From the IMG/VR virus record IMGVR_UViG_3300043436_002024, positions 1 through 20,588 of that record: DNA of 20,588 bases. One strand, given 5' to 3'. Source of the stretch: a virus. Below, one piece after another: positions 1 to 7,366 of this stretch (the stretch's first letter is position 1; the number at the start of each line of letters is the position of its first letter). Below the pieces are notes generated by a model. The model was not told the origin of the DNA. It did not search any database and worked only from the letters and a program-made list of their open reading frames with translations. The translations under genes were made by a program, and so were the position numbers.

Positions 1-558
1 TATAATGAGGTAGACGCTGAAATGGATACCGATAAGATGGAGAAGATTAAGGAAGCGAATGATTTTAGCAATCACTATGACTATACATACCGTCTACAAG
101 ATGGTAATTGTATTAGGATTAATCCTGAAACACAAGAAAGAGCAAAAGTACACCATTCATATTGCAAACATTTGCAAAAAGAAATGCAAACTAATGTAGC
201 AGAAGAAGGTCAAATGAATGAAATGGTTGACGTTTCTTGGGAAGCAGTTGCAGCAGGTATGGCAGCTATGGGATTAGCACCTCTTGCTATTGATAAAATG
301 CATAAGTGGTGGCAGAAAAAATATCCAAAAAGCTTTAAGAAGGCTCAAGGACTTAGCGGTGCTATAGACAAACAAATGGGAGGTAATACACCTGGTCAAG
401 GACATGGCGTTGATACAAAAAAATCTTTTGGTCCACAAAATGAAAAAGATAATTTAAAAGAGTATGAAAATGACGATTATAGAGTAGTAAACGGTGAATG
501 TCGTAGATACAACGACGAACATGAATATGTAGTAGTTAGTATGTCTAATTGCCGTTAA
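1..558 (+). CDS. Unrecognised protein with duplicated Cys module, 5'-partial
   Basis: I do not recognise this gene. The frame is open to the left edge, so the true start may lie outside the window; the first in-window ATG is at 22 and gives 178 aa. Numbering from that ATG, two short similar modules flank the protein. The first (about residues 21-48) has YRLQDGNC and a second Cys at 48. The last (about 152-177) has YRVVNGEC and a second Cys at 177. Each module pairs two Cys separated by 16-17 residues, with an Arg and Asn just after the first. Between them lie a small hydrophobic, Ala/Met-rich helix (about 74-90), a Trp/Lys-rich stretch (95-107), and a Gly-rich linker near 119-130. It ends 43 nt before the tail tube gene, so a structural or virion-assembly role is possible, but this is only context. 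Confidence 0.6.
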   Translation, partial: YNEVDAEMDTDKMEKIKEANDFSNHYDYTYRLQDGNCIRINPETQERAKVHHSYCKHLQKEMQTNVAEEGQMNEMVDVSWEAVAAGMAAMGLAPLAIDKMHKWWQKKYPKSFKKAQGLSGAIDKQMGGNTPGQGHGVDTKKSFGPQNEKDNLKEYENDDYRVVNGECRRYNDEHEYVVVSMSNCR

Positions 559-577
559 TAAGTTTTGCATTAGTAGA

Positions 578-585
578 TATTTATA
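578..585 (+). promoter_or_regulatory. TATTTATA motif ahead of tail tube gene
   Basis: TATTTATA lies 16 nt before the tail tube ATG, in the 43-nt gap. The core TATTTAT recurs 16-22 nt upstream of the genes at 1543, 2588 and 18727. It could be a phage-specific (for example late) promoter core or an mRNA leader element. It is AT-rich, so chance cannot be excluded. Confidence 0.3.
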
Positions 586-601
586 TTAAACAGAGAATAA
601 A

Positions 602-1087
602 ATGCCAGTATTAGATCCAAATGAAATTATGTTTACGGCCTTTGAACCAACCGTTCAGAACCGTTTCATCATGTATATTGACGGTATACCTTCATTTATG
701 ATTAAAAGTGCAACTGCACCAAACATCAACTTAAACGAAGTTAAAATCGACCATATTAACGTTTACCGTAAGATTAAAGGTAAAGCTGAGTGGCAAGATA
801 TGACTTTGAACTTATATAACCCAATCTCTCCTTCCGGTCAACAAGCTGTAATGGAGTGGGTTCGTTTATCACATGAATCAGTAACTGGACGTGACGGTTA
901 TTCTGACTTCTATAAGAAAGACTTAAACTTATCAATCCTAGGTCCAGTAGGCGACGTAGTATCAGAGTGGATTATTAAAGGAGCTTTCGTTAAGACATCG
1001 AATTTCGGTTCTTACGACTGGTCTAACCAAGATGCTATCACAATTGAATTACAAATTGGAATGGATTACTGTATCCTTAACTACTAA
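602..1087 (+). CDS. Tail tube protein, T4 gp19-like
   Basis: This is the predicted major inner tail tube subunit of a contractile tail, which stacks as hexameric rings inside the sheath. Its 161 aa are close to the 163 aa of T4 gp19. The gp19-like fold is suggested by the N-terminal NRFIMYIDGIPSFMIKSAT, the following VYRKIKGKAEWQDMTL strand region, and the C-terminal FGSYDWSNQDAITIELQIG strand. All four Arg codons are CGT, whereas neighbouring tail genes use almost only AGA; this fits a very highly expressed structural gene. The ATG follows an A-rich stretch (cagagaataaa) with no Shine-Dalgarno. A strong terminator 18 nt downstream closes the transcript. The family call is from recognised sequence pattern, not a search. 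Confidence 0.88.
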   Translation: MPVLDPNEIMFTAFEPTVQNRFIMYIDGIPSFMIKSATAPNINLNEVKIDHINVYRKIKGKAEWQDMTLNLYNPISPSGQQAVMEWVRLSHESVTGRDGYSDFYKKDLNLSILGPVGDVVSEWIIKGAFVKTSNFGSYDWSNQDAITIELQIGMDYCILNY

Positions 1088-1105
1088 TCGATCAAGAATA
1101 TTGAG

Positions 1106-1130
1106 AAAGCCGCCTTTTGGCGGTTTTTTT
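1106..1130 (+). terminator. Intrinsic terminator after the tail tube gene
   Basis: The stem AAAGCCGCC pairs with GGCGGTTTT around a TTTT loop (nine pairs including one G-U), followed directly by a T run to 1130. This is a canonical factor-independent terminator and the only convincing one in the window. It isolates the tail tube transcript from the membrane-protein cassette that follows. Confidence 0.9.
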
Positions 1131-1141
1131 ATGTAAAAAAG

Positions 1142-1172
1142 TTGCTAGACTGAGAAAAACTCCTTATATTTA
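1142..1172 (+). promoter_or_regulatory. Bacteroidota-type promoter for the membrane-protein gene
   Basis: TTG at 1142-1144 (in AAGTTGCT), exactly 20 nt, then TATATTTA at 1165-1172. This matches the Bacteroidota -33 TTG / -7 TAnnTTTG consensus except for the last base. The same AAGTTGCT and the same 20-nt spacing occur at 12501 and 14285. The predicted start site is a few bases after 1172, leaving a leader of roughly 12-15 nt before the ATG at 1191. Confidence 0.75.
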
Positions 1173-1190
1173 GAGATAAAAATAAAAGTT

Positions 1191-1505
1191 ATGTCAACGT
1201 TCTTATCCTTCATTTTACTGTTAGTTTGCTTAGGGATTCTCATAAGAATCTTCTGGATACAGTTAGCATTCATAGGAGCTATCCTATTAATTCTCTTAGG
1301 GATTATAGTATGTGCTGGGGTAACTGCAATTACCTTTGAAATGATACATGCAATGTGTACAGACGGTACTTGGACAGGATTTTCTACGTATTTTAAGTAT
1401 GCTTTTGCATTTTATACATTTATGACAGTAGTGTATATGCTTATTATAGGAGAAATAACAAAAATGATTCTAAGTACGTTAAGAAAATTTATAAGAAAAA
1501 ATTAA
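1191..1505 (+). CDS. Small three-helix membrane protein, moron-like
   Basis: I do not recognise the family. The 104-aa protein is mostly hydrophobic, with predicted membrane segments at about residues 4-22, 25-47 and 69-88. A polar loop containing Cys56 and Trp61 separates the last two. The C-terminus is basic (KMILSTLRKFIRKN), which by the positive-inside rule should be cytoplasmic. The gene has its own terminator in front (1106-1130) and its own promoter (1142-1172), although it sits between two tail genes. That layout is typical of a moron, a transcriptionally autonomous accessory gene. Superinfection exclusion or another envelope-modifying role is plausible. A holin is an alternative, since three segments and a basic tail fit, but no endolysin gene is adjacent. 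The function is inferred only. Confidence 0.75.
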   Translation: MSTFLSFILLLVCLGILIRIFWIQLAFIGAILLILLGIIVCAGVTAITFEMIHAMCTDGTWTGFSTYFKYAFAFYTFMTVVYMLIIGEITKMILSTLRKFIRKN

Positions 1506-1513
1506 ACTCTATA

Positions 1514-1520
1514 TATTTAT
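1514..1520 (+). promoter_or_regulatory. TATTTAT motif ahead of the gp26-like gene
   Basis: TATTTAT lies 22 nt upstream of the ATG at 1543 in a 37-nt AT-rich gap. It is the same core seen before the genes at 602, 2588 and 18727, at similar distance. It could drive the tail operon after the moron-like insertion. The evidence is recurrence and position only. Confidence 0.28.
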
Positions 1521-1542
1521 CAATATATAACAAATTAAGATT

Positions 1543-2295
1543 ATGGCAGAAAAGTTCACACTTCCTACAGAGATGATTGAATTACCTTCAGAAGGTAAAG
1601 TTTACGACTTAACTAATCCCCTTTCTTCTGGTACTATTGAAATGAAGTACATGACAGCAAGAGAGGAAGACATCCTTACAAACGTTAACCTATTAAGACA
1701 AGGTGTAGCAATCGAAAAAATGTTGCAATCCATTATTAAATCCCCTATTAAGTACGAAGACTTACTGTTAGGCGATAGAAACTCATTATTAATTGCAGCT
1801 CGTATCTTAGCTTACGGTTCTGCTTATAGTTTCGAGTATTACGACTCAGAGTCAGAGACTAAAGAGATTATTAATATTGATTTAAACGAATTAAAGAATA
1901 AAGAAGTAGATCATTCTTTATATACTAATAAAAACGAATTTACATACGTTCTACCTCACTCTAAAAACACTATAACTTTTAAGTTACTTACAGTAGGCGA
2001 CGAGAAAGCAATTGAAGCCGAAGCAAAAGGTATGAAAAAGGCTAATATTGCTGTAGGAGAGGTTACATCTCGCTTAAAACATCAGATCTTATCTATAAAC
2101 GGTAATTATGAACGAAAAGACGTTAGAGATTTTGTAGATAACTACTTAATCGCTAAAGATTCTAATCCACTACGATCCTATATTACAAGTATATCACCCG
2201 ATATCGACCTTACAATCAATTTTACCTTATCAAACGGTAAAGAAATCACACAAAGTTTGCCATTAACGGCGGAATTTTTTTTTCCCGGGACCTGA
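1543..2295 (+). CDS. Baseplate hub / tail assembly chaperone, T4 gp26-like (zero-frame product)
   Basis: The 250-aa zero-frame product resembles the T4 gp26 baseplate family in its N-terminal half: an ELPSEGKVYDL strand near residues 13-23, TIEMKYMTAREEDIL near 31-45, and a helical LLLGDRNSLLIAARILAYG near 74-92. Related proteins often carry a Cys-rich knuckle after this helix; here only SFEYYDSESETK is present. The zero frame ends PGT-stop just after a run of nine T. The next frame continues the protein sensibly for about 90 residues. The gene sits directly before the tape measure, where lambda-type phages place the frameshifted G/GT chaperone pair. A chaperone role with two products is therefore likely. 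The start is ATG in the context agattATGgca, with no Shine-Dalgarno. Confidence 0.75.
   Translation: MAEKFTLPTEMIELPSEGKVYDLTNPLSSGTIEMKYMTAREEDILTNVNLLRQGVAIEKMLQSIIKSPIKYEDLLLGDRNSLLIAARILAYGSAYSFEYYDSESETKEIINIDLNELKNKEVDHSLYTNKNEFTYVLPHSKNTITFKLLTVGDEKAIEAEAKGMKKANIAVGEVTSRLKHQILSINGNYERKDVRDFVDNYLIAKDSNPLRSYITSISPDIDLTINFTLSNGKEITQSLPLTAEFFFPGT
2275..2284 (+). other. Putative frameshift site (T9-CCC)
   Basis: In the zero frame the codons are TTT TTT TTT CCC GGG ACC TGA. A +1 slip at TTT-C or CCC-G, or a -2 slip on the T run, moves the ribosome into the frame that stays open to 2554. The +1 product would be 336 aa and the -2 product 337 aa. RNA polymerase slippage on T9 or an indel error would give the same reading. 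A T8 tract would fuse the frames with no slip. Confidence 0.7.
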
Positions 2296-2554
2296 GTACA
2301 GACAAATCTATAAAAGAGAAGTTTTTGAGCTTACTTACCACGGTGGAGGAGGTTTTTCATGGTCTGAAGTCATGCAAATGCCTATCCGTGAGAGAAGGCT
2401 CAATATACAGTTCATTAATGAACACCTAGAAAAGCTTCAAGAAATTCGAAGTGACCAACAAACGGTAACCGCTAACAAGCCTCTAACTACTAAGCCTAAT
2501 ATTAAGGCTGCAAACGATACTCCCACCTATACATCTAAGGTAAAAAGGAAGTAA
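2282..2554 (+). CDS. Frameshift extension of the gp26-like chaperone (T-like domain)
   Basis: This frame has no good start of its own but reads straight on from the gp26-like gene: FPGPEYRQIYKREVFELTYH, then a GGGGFSWSEV turn, MPIRERR, a helix to about LEKLQEIRSDQ, and a Lys/Thr-rich, likely disordered tail ending KVKRK. A Gly-Gly-Phe turn followed by a Met-Pro-x-x-x-Arg-Arg helix is familiar from small proteins encoded just before phage tape measures. Residues upstream of the first ATG in this frame (2366 or 2372) are clearly protein-like, so internal initiation would discard conserved-looking sequence. I read it as the C-terminal half of a two-frame chaperone, analogous to lambda gpT within gpGT. 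A separate short protein starting at 2372 is the alternative. Confidence 0.65.
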   Translation, partial: FPGPEYRQIYKREVFELTYHGGGGFSWSEVMQMPIRERRLNIQFINEHLEKLQEIRSDQQTVTANKPLTTKPNIKAANDTPTYTSKVKRK

Positions 2555-2559
2555 ATAGC

Positions 2560-2566
2560 TATTTAT
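2560..2566 (+). promoter_or_regulatory. TATTTAT motif ahead of the tape measure gene
   Basis: TATTTAT (context agcTATTTATttg) lies 21 nt before the tape measure ATG in a 33-nt gap. Spacing and core match the sites before 1543 and 18727. The role is unknown; a late promoter core is one possibility. Confidence 0.28.
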
Positions 2567-2587
2567 TTGTATAATAGTTGATTTAGT

Positions 2588-4870
2588 ATGGCTACACGTA
2601 ATAATCCACAAGATACTCAAGATTTAGAAAATGCAAGACAGCAGACTGGTGCTATAGATGAACAAGCTACTAGTTTAAGCAATGTCTTAAGCTTAAAAAT
2701 GCAAGCCAATAAAGCTGCAAGAGAAGAGCTTGATCTTAGAGGTAAGATAGCTAAACTAGGACAGGAAGAAGCTAGAAATGCTATAGATTATAAAAATGTC
2801 ACAAATGCTATTAAGGAAGCTCAAAAACAACTTATAGTAGCACAAGCTTCAGGAAATAGAAGTAGAACAAGAGATCTTAAAGCAGAAATTTTAGCAGCAC
2901 AGCGAGTACAGGAAGAACAAAAAAAGACAGCAGGCGGTGCTTTAATGGCTATAACCTTAGAGGCTAGAAATAAGAAAATTGCATTACAAGCCGAAAGGCA
3001 GTTGATTAAAGATATTAATAAAGAAAGAGGTATTGGAGCTAAGTTAACAGATCTATTTAGAACAAAAGAAGCAAAACAGAGATCAATAGATATAGCACGT
3101 GCGAAAGTAGGCGGCGGCACAAATACAGGGCCAGGAACTGCTTCGAGTAAAGGCTTAGTAGACTCTTTTAAAGAAAGTAAACTAGGACAAGGTTTATCAG
3201 GAGCAATGGGCGGCCTAGTTGCAGGTGCTAAAGCAGCGATGGGCCCGATAAAGGAATTGGGTAATCAAATGAAGGCAGGATTAACATCTTCTTTAGCAGG
3301 AGCAGCTAATCTACTTACTGGTGAAGATTACGGAATGGGAGGCGGTAAAGCTAATGCATCTGGTGCGACTAGTATTTTAGGAGGCTTGAGTAGTATATTA
3401 AAAACAATTCCTCTTGTAGGAGGTATACTAGGTGGCGTAGTGGATATGTTTAAAGCTATGCTTGATGCTGTTTTAGGTGTAGAGCAAGCTAACTTTAGAG
3501 TAGGAAGAGCATTAAATATTTCTGCTGGAGCAGCTGACAATATGAGAGGTCAGTTTGATAAAATTGCAGCGTCTAGCGATAATATAGTAGTTAACTCTAC
3601 TAGAATGTTACAATCTCAAATAGAGATTAGTAAGCAGCTAGGTACCAATAAACAGTTAAGTGCTGATATTCTAGTAAACGACGTAAAATTAAGAGATGTT
3701 TTAGGTTTAGAGGCAGAATCAAGACAGAAAATTGCTGAGTCATCTATTGTAACAGGTAGAAATGCAGCTAAACTAACTCAAGGTATAATAGGCACGGTAG
3801 GTGCTTTTAATAAATTAGTAGGAACCAGTTTTAAGTTTAATGATATTATAGGAGAAGCTTCAAAGATGAGCGGTGTAATGGGATTAACATTTGCTAAGTA
3901 CCCAGAAAAGCTTACTAAAGCTATTCTCTCAGTAAAAACTCTTGGATTTGATTTAAAGCAATTAGATAGTACAGCAGAAAGTTTTTTAGACTTCGAAGGA
4001 AGTATTTCTAAAGAGATGGAAGCGCAGGTATTGACAGGTAAGGAAATGAACCTTACAGCTGCAAGAGAGGCTGCTTTAAATAACGATAATGCAAAGCTTG
4101 CATCAGAGATTACCAAGAATGTAGGTGATGCAAACACCTACTTAAAGATGAATAGAATCCAACAAGAGGCAATTGCACAGTCTGTTGGTATGTCGAGAGA
4201 TAGTCTTGCAGATGTTTTAAAGAAGCAAGAAATGTATTCTAAGCTAGGCGCTACAGACGTAGCTACCTTTAATAAAAAAATAGAGTTATTAGAAAAGCAA
4301 GGTAAGACGCAGGAGCAAATTAGCGCTATGATCGGTAAAGACGCTTATAATACCTACACACAGGTAAGTACAGCAGAAAAGTTATCTGAAGTAATGGAGA
4401 GAATTAAAAAAACTTTCGTAGACTTCTTAAGAAACTCAGGACTGTTTGAATTTATTACCGATCCGGTAAAAATAAATAACTTTATTAAAGGAATGGCCGA
4501 TAAACTTGCAAGTACGATTAGTATGATTGGCGATATCATAGCGACTATGCTTGAAGGTGTTAGCCACTTACCTTTTACAGATACAGACAAGTGGCAGGGA
4601 ATGGCTGCATCAGTTAGAATGGGATCAGAAGGCTTGTCTACTAGTATCAGAGCTACTACAAACTCTCTCGGAGGTGCTCCTGCAGGGTCTATCAGCAGTA
4701 ATGTCGAAAAAGGAACTAAACAAGAAAACAGCTACAAAGCAATATCATCTACTACTAATGCAGGAGCTGAAAAACCTATTCAAAACAATATCTATGTGAC
4801 GGTAGACGAAACAGCTATAGCTAAAGCTTCTACAAAAAATATGCATCTCATTCCAGGTCAAACTAAGTGA
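2588..4870 (+). CDS. Tail tape measure protein
   Basis: The 760-aa protein is the largest helical gene of the tail run and directly follows the frameshifted chaperone, the diagnostic tape-measure position. Residues 1-175 are charged and heptad-like (coiled coil; Ala, Glu, Lys, Gln rich). Residues 185-300 are Gly/Ala/Ser rich and hydrophobic, with a probable membrane-active segment around 262-297 (GGLSSILKTIPLVGGILGGV). Residues 300-600 are mainly helical. A second amphipathic/hydrophobic region lies at about 607-657, and the tail past 690 is Ser/Thr rich. Tape measures run inside the tube, set tail length and are ejected toward the host membrane. The common rule of about 0.15 nm per residue would suggest a tail near 110 nm. 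Arg codons are nearly all AGA. Sequence similarity is not the basis; composition and position are. Confidence 0.85.
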   Translation: MATRNNPQDTQDLENARQQTGAIDEQATSLSNVLSLKMQANKAAREELDLRGKIAKLGQEEARNAIDYKNVTNAIKEAQKQLIVAQASGNRSRTRDLKAEILAAQRVQEEQKKTAGGALMAITLEARNKKIALQAERQLIKDINKERGIGAKLTDLFRTKEAKQRSIDIARAKVGGGTNTGPGTASSKGLVDSFKESKLGQGLSGAMGGLVAGAKAAMGPIKELGNQMKAGLTSSLAGAANLLTGEDYGMGGGKANASGATSILGGLSSILKTIPLVGGILGGVVDMFKAMLDAVLGVEQANFRVGRALNISAGAADNMRGQFDKIAASSDNIVVNSTRMLQSQIEISKQLGTNKQLSADILVNDVKLRDVLGLEAESRQKIAESSIVTGRNAAKLTQGIIGTVGAFNKLVGTSFKFNDIIGEASKMSGVMGLTFAKYPEKLTKAILSVKTLGFDLKQLDSTAESFLDFEGSISKEMEAQVLTGKEMNLTAAREAALNNDNAKLASEITKNVGDANTYLKMNRIQQEAIAQSVGMSRDSLADVLKKQEMYSKLGATDVATFNKKIELLEKQGKTQEQISAMIGKDAYNTYTQVSTAEKLSEVMERIKKTFVDFLRNSGLFEFITDPVKINNFIKGMADKLASTISMIGDIIATMLEGVSHLPFTDTDKWQGMAASVRMGSEGLSTSIRATTNSLGGAPAGSISSNVEKGTKQENSYKAISSTTNAGAEKPIQNNIYVTVDETAIAKASTKNMHLIPGQTK

Positions 4871-4875
4871 TAATT

Positions 4876-5106
4876 ATGGCAATATTAAATCAAATAAAGA
4901 ACTCTCAGCTAAGTAAGCAAGGTAAAACTAGCCCTACAGGACAGTTTGAAGGTACTCCTCAAAACGTAACGACAGTATTGAGAGGCTCTTCTGTTCCTTT
5001 AGCTTCTTCTGTAATCCCTGTAAGTCAAAATCCAATAGACGTTACCTATGGTGCAAAACCACAACCGACCTATTTAGATTTTCTAAAAGCTTCTAATAAA
5101 TCATAA
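4876..5106 (+). CDS. Small hypothetical tail-operon protein
   Basis: I do not recognise this 76-aa protein. I prefer the ATG at 4876 (context aattATGgca, like several other starts here) over the GTG at 4867, which would overlap the tape measure stop. The protein is polar and probably largely disordered: it is Gln-, Ser- and Thr-rich, with a hydrophobic patch near residues 36-46 and a C-terminal PTYLDFLKAS. It sits between the tape measure and a large baseplate gene, with one base before the next ATG, so it is translated with the tail operon. It could be a small baseplate or tape-measure-capping component, but nothing in the sequence shows that. Confidence 0.65.
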   Translation: MAILNQIKNSQLSKQGKTSPTGQFEGTPQNVTTVLRGSSVPLASSVIPVSQNPIDVTYGAKPQPTYLDFLKASNKS

Positions 5107-5107
5107 G

Positions 5108-7054
5108 ATGCCGTTAATTAATTTCAAGACGAATTTTACTAGCTTACGATTTGGCATGGATCAACCTGGAGGCGGTGATAGCGGTCAGCCATTCATTCAG
5201 AGTCCTATTGAAGACGCTAATACCCCTACGGATATTAAGAACTTTTATGAACTTAATAGAACTAGCTTAGACTACCCAATAAGAGGGGGAGCGATAAGCT
5301 CTCTAGTAAATGGAACATATACTACTAAAGCAGCAATAGTAGATATGGATCGTATTAAGAAGTTTTTTAACTCTGCACCTCAAGGAACCGCTTTTATACA
5401 GAAACAAAAAGGCTTACAGTTATCTAACCCTAGAACACAGGTACCAAATTCATTACAGTTTGTAGGATTATCCTTAGATAATGCAGTTATTCCTACAACA
5501 CAGGTTTACGACCCATTTAACACTCTTATACAAGTAGGTGTTCAGGGAACAGGCGCACACTATAATAGACATGGAGTAGTTCCTACAATCTACGAAGGGG
5601 TAAGAACAACTTATCAGTACGTTGCAGGAGCTCCTCAAAATAATACAGAGGTTACTAATAGATTAGCTATTTTACGAGCTTTAAAACTAATACAGAATAC
5701 AAATTTTCTTGTAAACCCAGATATGACATATGCAGCCGGCATTGACCCTTCCTTAACGGACAGAATGGGCATATCACCTCTACAAAATCAAATCTTTAAT
5801 TACTCAGGAGGACCAGGATCTGTATACGGAGATGGTTTTACAAGGATTTTTAGAACTACTAATACAGACGCTACCTACTTAAGTATAACTAACCCTGATC
5901 CTAACTTCACTGCTAATGGAAACCTAGCTCAACCGTACTCTACAATAGCTTTTACTTATCAGCAAATTGCAGATCAAAACACTCAAATCAATAAGACGCC
6001 TGTAGGAGCAACAGTACAGGATTTTAGACAGCAATTACCTGCAGGAAGTCCTCGATCTAATTATGCAGTACAGAATATAAATACCCGAATAGGAGTAGGA
6101 TATCCAGGTGCACCTAATGCTAGAGATAACTACGTAAGTTACGGTACTAGAGTAGGAGAAGACTCACTAAATCTGCAAGGACCTTTTTATTATAACGGTG
6201 CTAGCGGACAGACCCCTTGGAGTAATGAGTCGGCTTATACTGAGGATATGATCAAGTTTGCATTCGAGTGTTTAGACAACAACAATACCGCTCAAGATGC
6301 AGCTCTAGTATTTAGAGCTTTTTTAGAAGGTGCTATTAGTGATTCGAATACTGCAGAGTATAATACTTTTAAGTACTTAGGTAGAGGTGAAACTTTTAGA
6401 ACTTATCAAGGATTTGATAGAAGCATTAGCTTTAGTTTCAAAATGTATGCACAGAGTAGACAAGAAATGCTACCAATGTATCAAAAACTAAACCAACTTA
6501 TCTCTCAAGTATATCCAGACTACTCCCCTGGATATAATTTAATGCGCGGAAATGTTGTTAAGTTGACAATTGGTGATTATCTTTATAGAGTGCCAGGCTT
6601 TTTAGAAAATGTAAATGTAACTATTGACAACAGTAATACCCCTTGGGAAATTGTATTAAGAGAACTTCCAGAAGAAGACGTAAGACAGTTACCTCACATG
6701 GTAACAGTACAGTGTAGTTTCAAACCTATTATGGATATTCTACCAAGAAAACAGGATTATGCTAATCAATTTGTACCGTTAATTGTTAATAAAGATCACT
6801 TCTTAGATCCATTAGCAACAAATCAAATACTAAGGAATATACCTAGTGCTAATCCTGCTGTAACGAAAGATTCGAGTCAAGCAGCAAATGATAATATATT
6901 CACATCAATAGCAAATCCATTAGCAGTAGCTACTGCCGATCAAGTTCCTGATGAATTGCCTTTTGGAGATCTATCACCACTGCCCGTCCTTTCTATTGAT
7001 CTTCTTCCTGAAGCTGTAAAGAATCAGACCTCTAAAAAGAAAAAGAAAAAGTAA
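5108..7054 (+). CDS. Baseplate/tail-tube initiator-type protein (gp48/gp54-like C-terminus)
   Basis: The 648 aa have a recognisable C-terminal third. About residues 420-450 read GRGETFRTYQGFDRSISFSF. Residues 453-475 form a helix ending in QKLNQLISQVYPDY. Residues 480-500 carry RGNVVKLTIGDYLYRVPGF. Residues near 528-541 read LPHMVTVQCSFKPI. This order (tube-like strands, a GD-Y-PG turn, a final Ser/Phe-x-Pro-Ile strand) is that of tube-fold baseplate proteins such as T4 gp48 and gp54, which cap the baseplate and nucleate the tube. The N-terminal 400 residues are Asn/Gly/Thr rich and unrecognised, with an early SLDYPIRGG motif. T4 gp48 and gp54 are roughly half this length, so one protein may do both jobs or carry an added domain. 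It ends in six lysines. Neighbours are tape measure and gp53-like, which agrees with a central baseplate role. Confidence 0.65.
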   Translation: MPLINFKTNFTSLRFGMDQPGGGDSGQPFIQSPIEDANTPTDIKNFYELNRTSLDYPIRGGAISSLVNGTYTTKAAIVDMDRIKKFFNSAPQGTAFIQKQKGLQLSNPRTQVPNSLQFVGLSLDNAVIPTTQVYDPFNTLIQVGVQGTGAHYNRHGVVPTIYEGVRTTYQYVAGAPQNNTEVTNRLAILRALKLIQNTNFLVNPDMTYAAGIDPSLTDRMGISPLQNQIFNYSGGPGSVYGDGFTRIFRTTNTDATYLSITNPDPNFTANGNLAQPYSTIAFTYQQIADQNTQINKTPVGATVQDFRQQLPAGSPRSNYAVQNINTRIGVGYPGAPNARDNYVSYGTRVGEDSLNLQGPFYYNGASGQTPWSNESAYTEDMIKFAFECLDNNNTAQDAALVFRAFLEGAISDSNTAEYNTFKYLGRGETFRTYQGFDRSISFSFKMYAQSRQEMLPMYQKLNQLISQVYPDYSPGYNLMRGNVVKLTIGDYLYRVPGFLENVNVTIDNSNTPWEIVLRELPEEDVRQLPHMVTVQCSFKPIMDILPRKQDYANQFVPLIVNKDHFLDPLATNQILRNIPSANPAVTKDSSQAANDNIFTSIANPLAVATADQVPDELPFGDLSPLPVLSIDLLPEAVKNQTSKKKKKK

Positions 7055-7057
7055 TTA

Positions 7058-7366
7058 ATGCAATCAAGATATCAAAACATACCGACTACTAAGCTAAACG
7101 CAACAGGAAGTACTTACTATGAAACTAATACGTACCCTGAAATACAGCCAACTAATAACGATTATTATGTTATTACAACTGTAGATGATAGATTAGATTT
7201 AATAGCTCTTGATTTTTACCAAGATTCAAGTCTATGGTGGATTATTGCATCAGCAAACGCATTACCAGGTGATTCTATTTACCCTCCTATCGGAGTACAG
7301 TTAAGAATTCCTACTGACATAACGACGATTTTAAGTAATTATAATTTAATAAATAATGGCTATTGA
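7058..7366 (+). CDS. Baseplate wedge protein, gp53-like with LysM-type fold
   Basis: The 102-aa protein has the small LysM-like module seen in T4 gp53 and related baseplate proteins. About residues 36-60 read YYVITTVDDRLDLIALDFYQ, then SSLWWIIASANAL (58-69) and a closing PPIGVQLRIP turn and strand (76-85). The pattern of a D-R-L-D-x-I-A helix, a WW-I-I-A helix and an L-R-I-P strand is very characteristic. It likely links hub and wedge parts of the baseplate. It is shorter than T4 gp53 (196 aa), so only the core module is kept. The gene overlaps the hub ORF by 11 nt, implying translational coupling. Confidence 0.8.
   Translation: MQSRYQNIPTTKLNATGSTYYETNTYPEIQPTNNDYYVITTVDDRLDLIALDFYQDSSLWWIIASANALPGDSIYPPIGVQLRIPTDITTILSNYNLINNGY

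Noticed and set aside
2347-2374. AGGAGG followed by ATG codons as an internal start for the second chaperone frame
   Set aside because: The ATG at 2359 is in another frame and stops after two codons. The ATG at 2372 is about 19 nt from the purine run, too far. The purines encode the Gly-rich turn of the continuing frame, and this genome rarely uses Shine-Dalgarno sites.
4551-4799. Second-frame ORF inside the tape measure gene
   Set aside because: It lies wholly inside a strongly supported gene in another frame, with an unlikely composition and no start signal.
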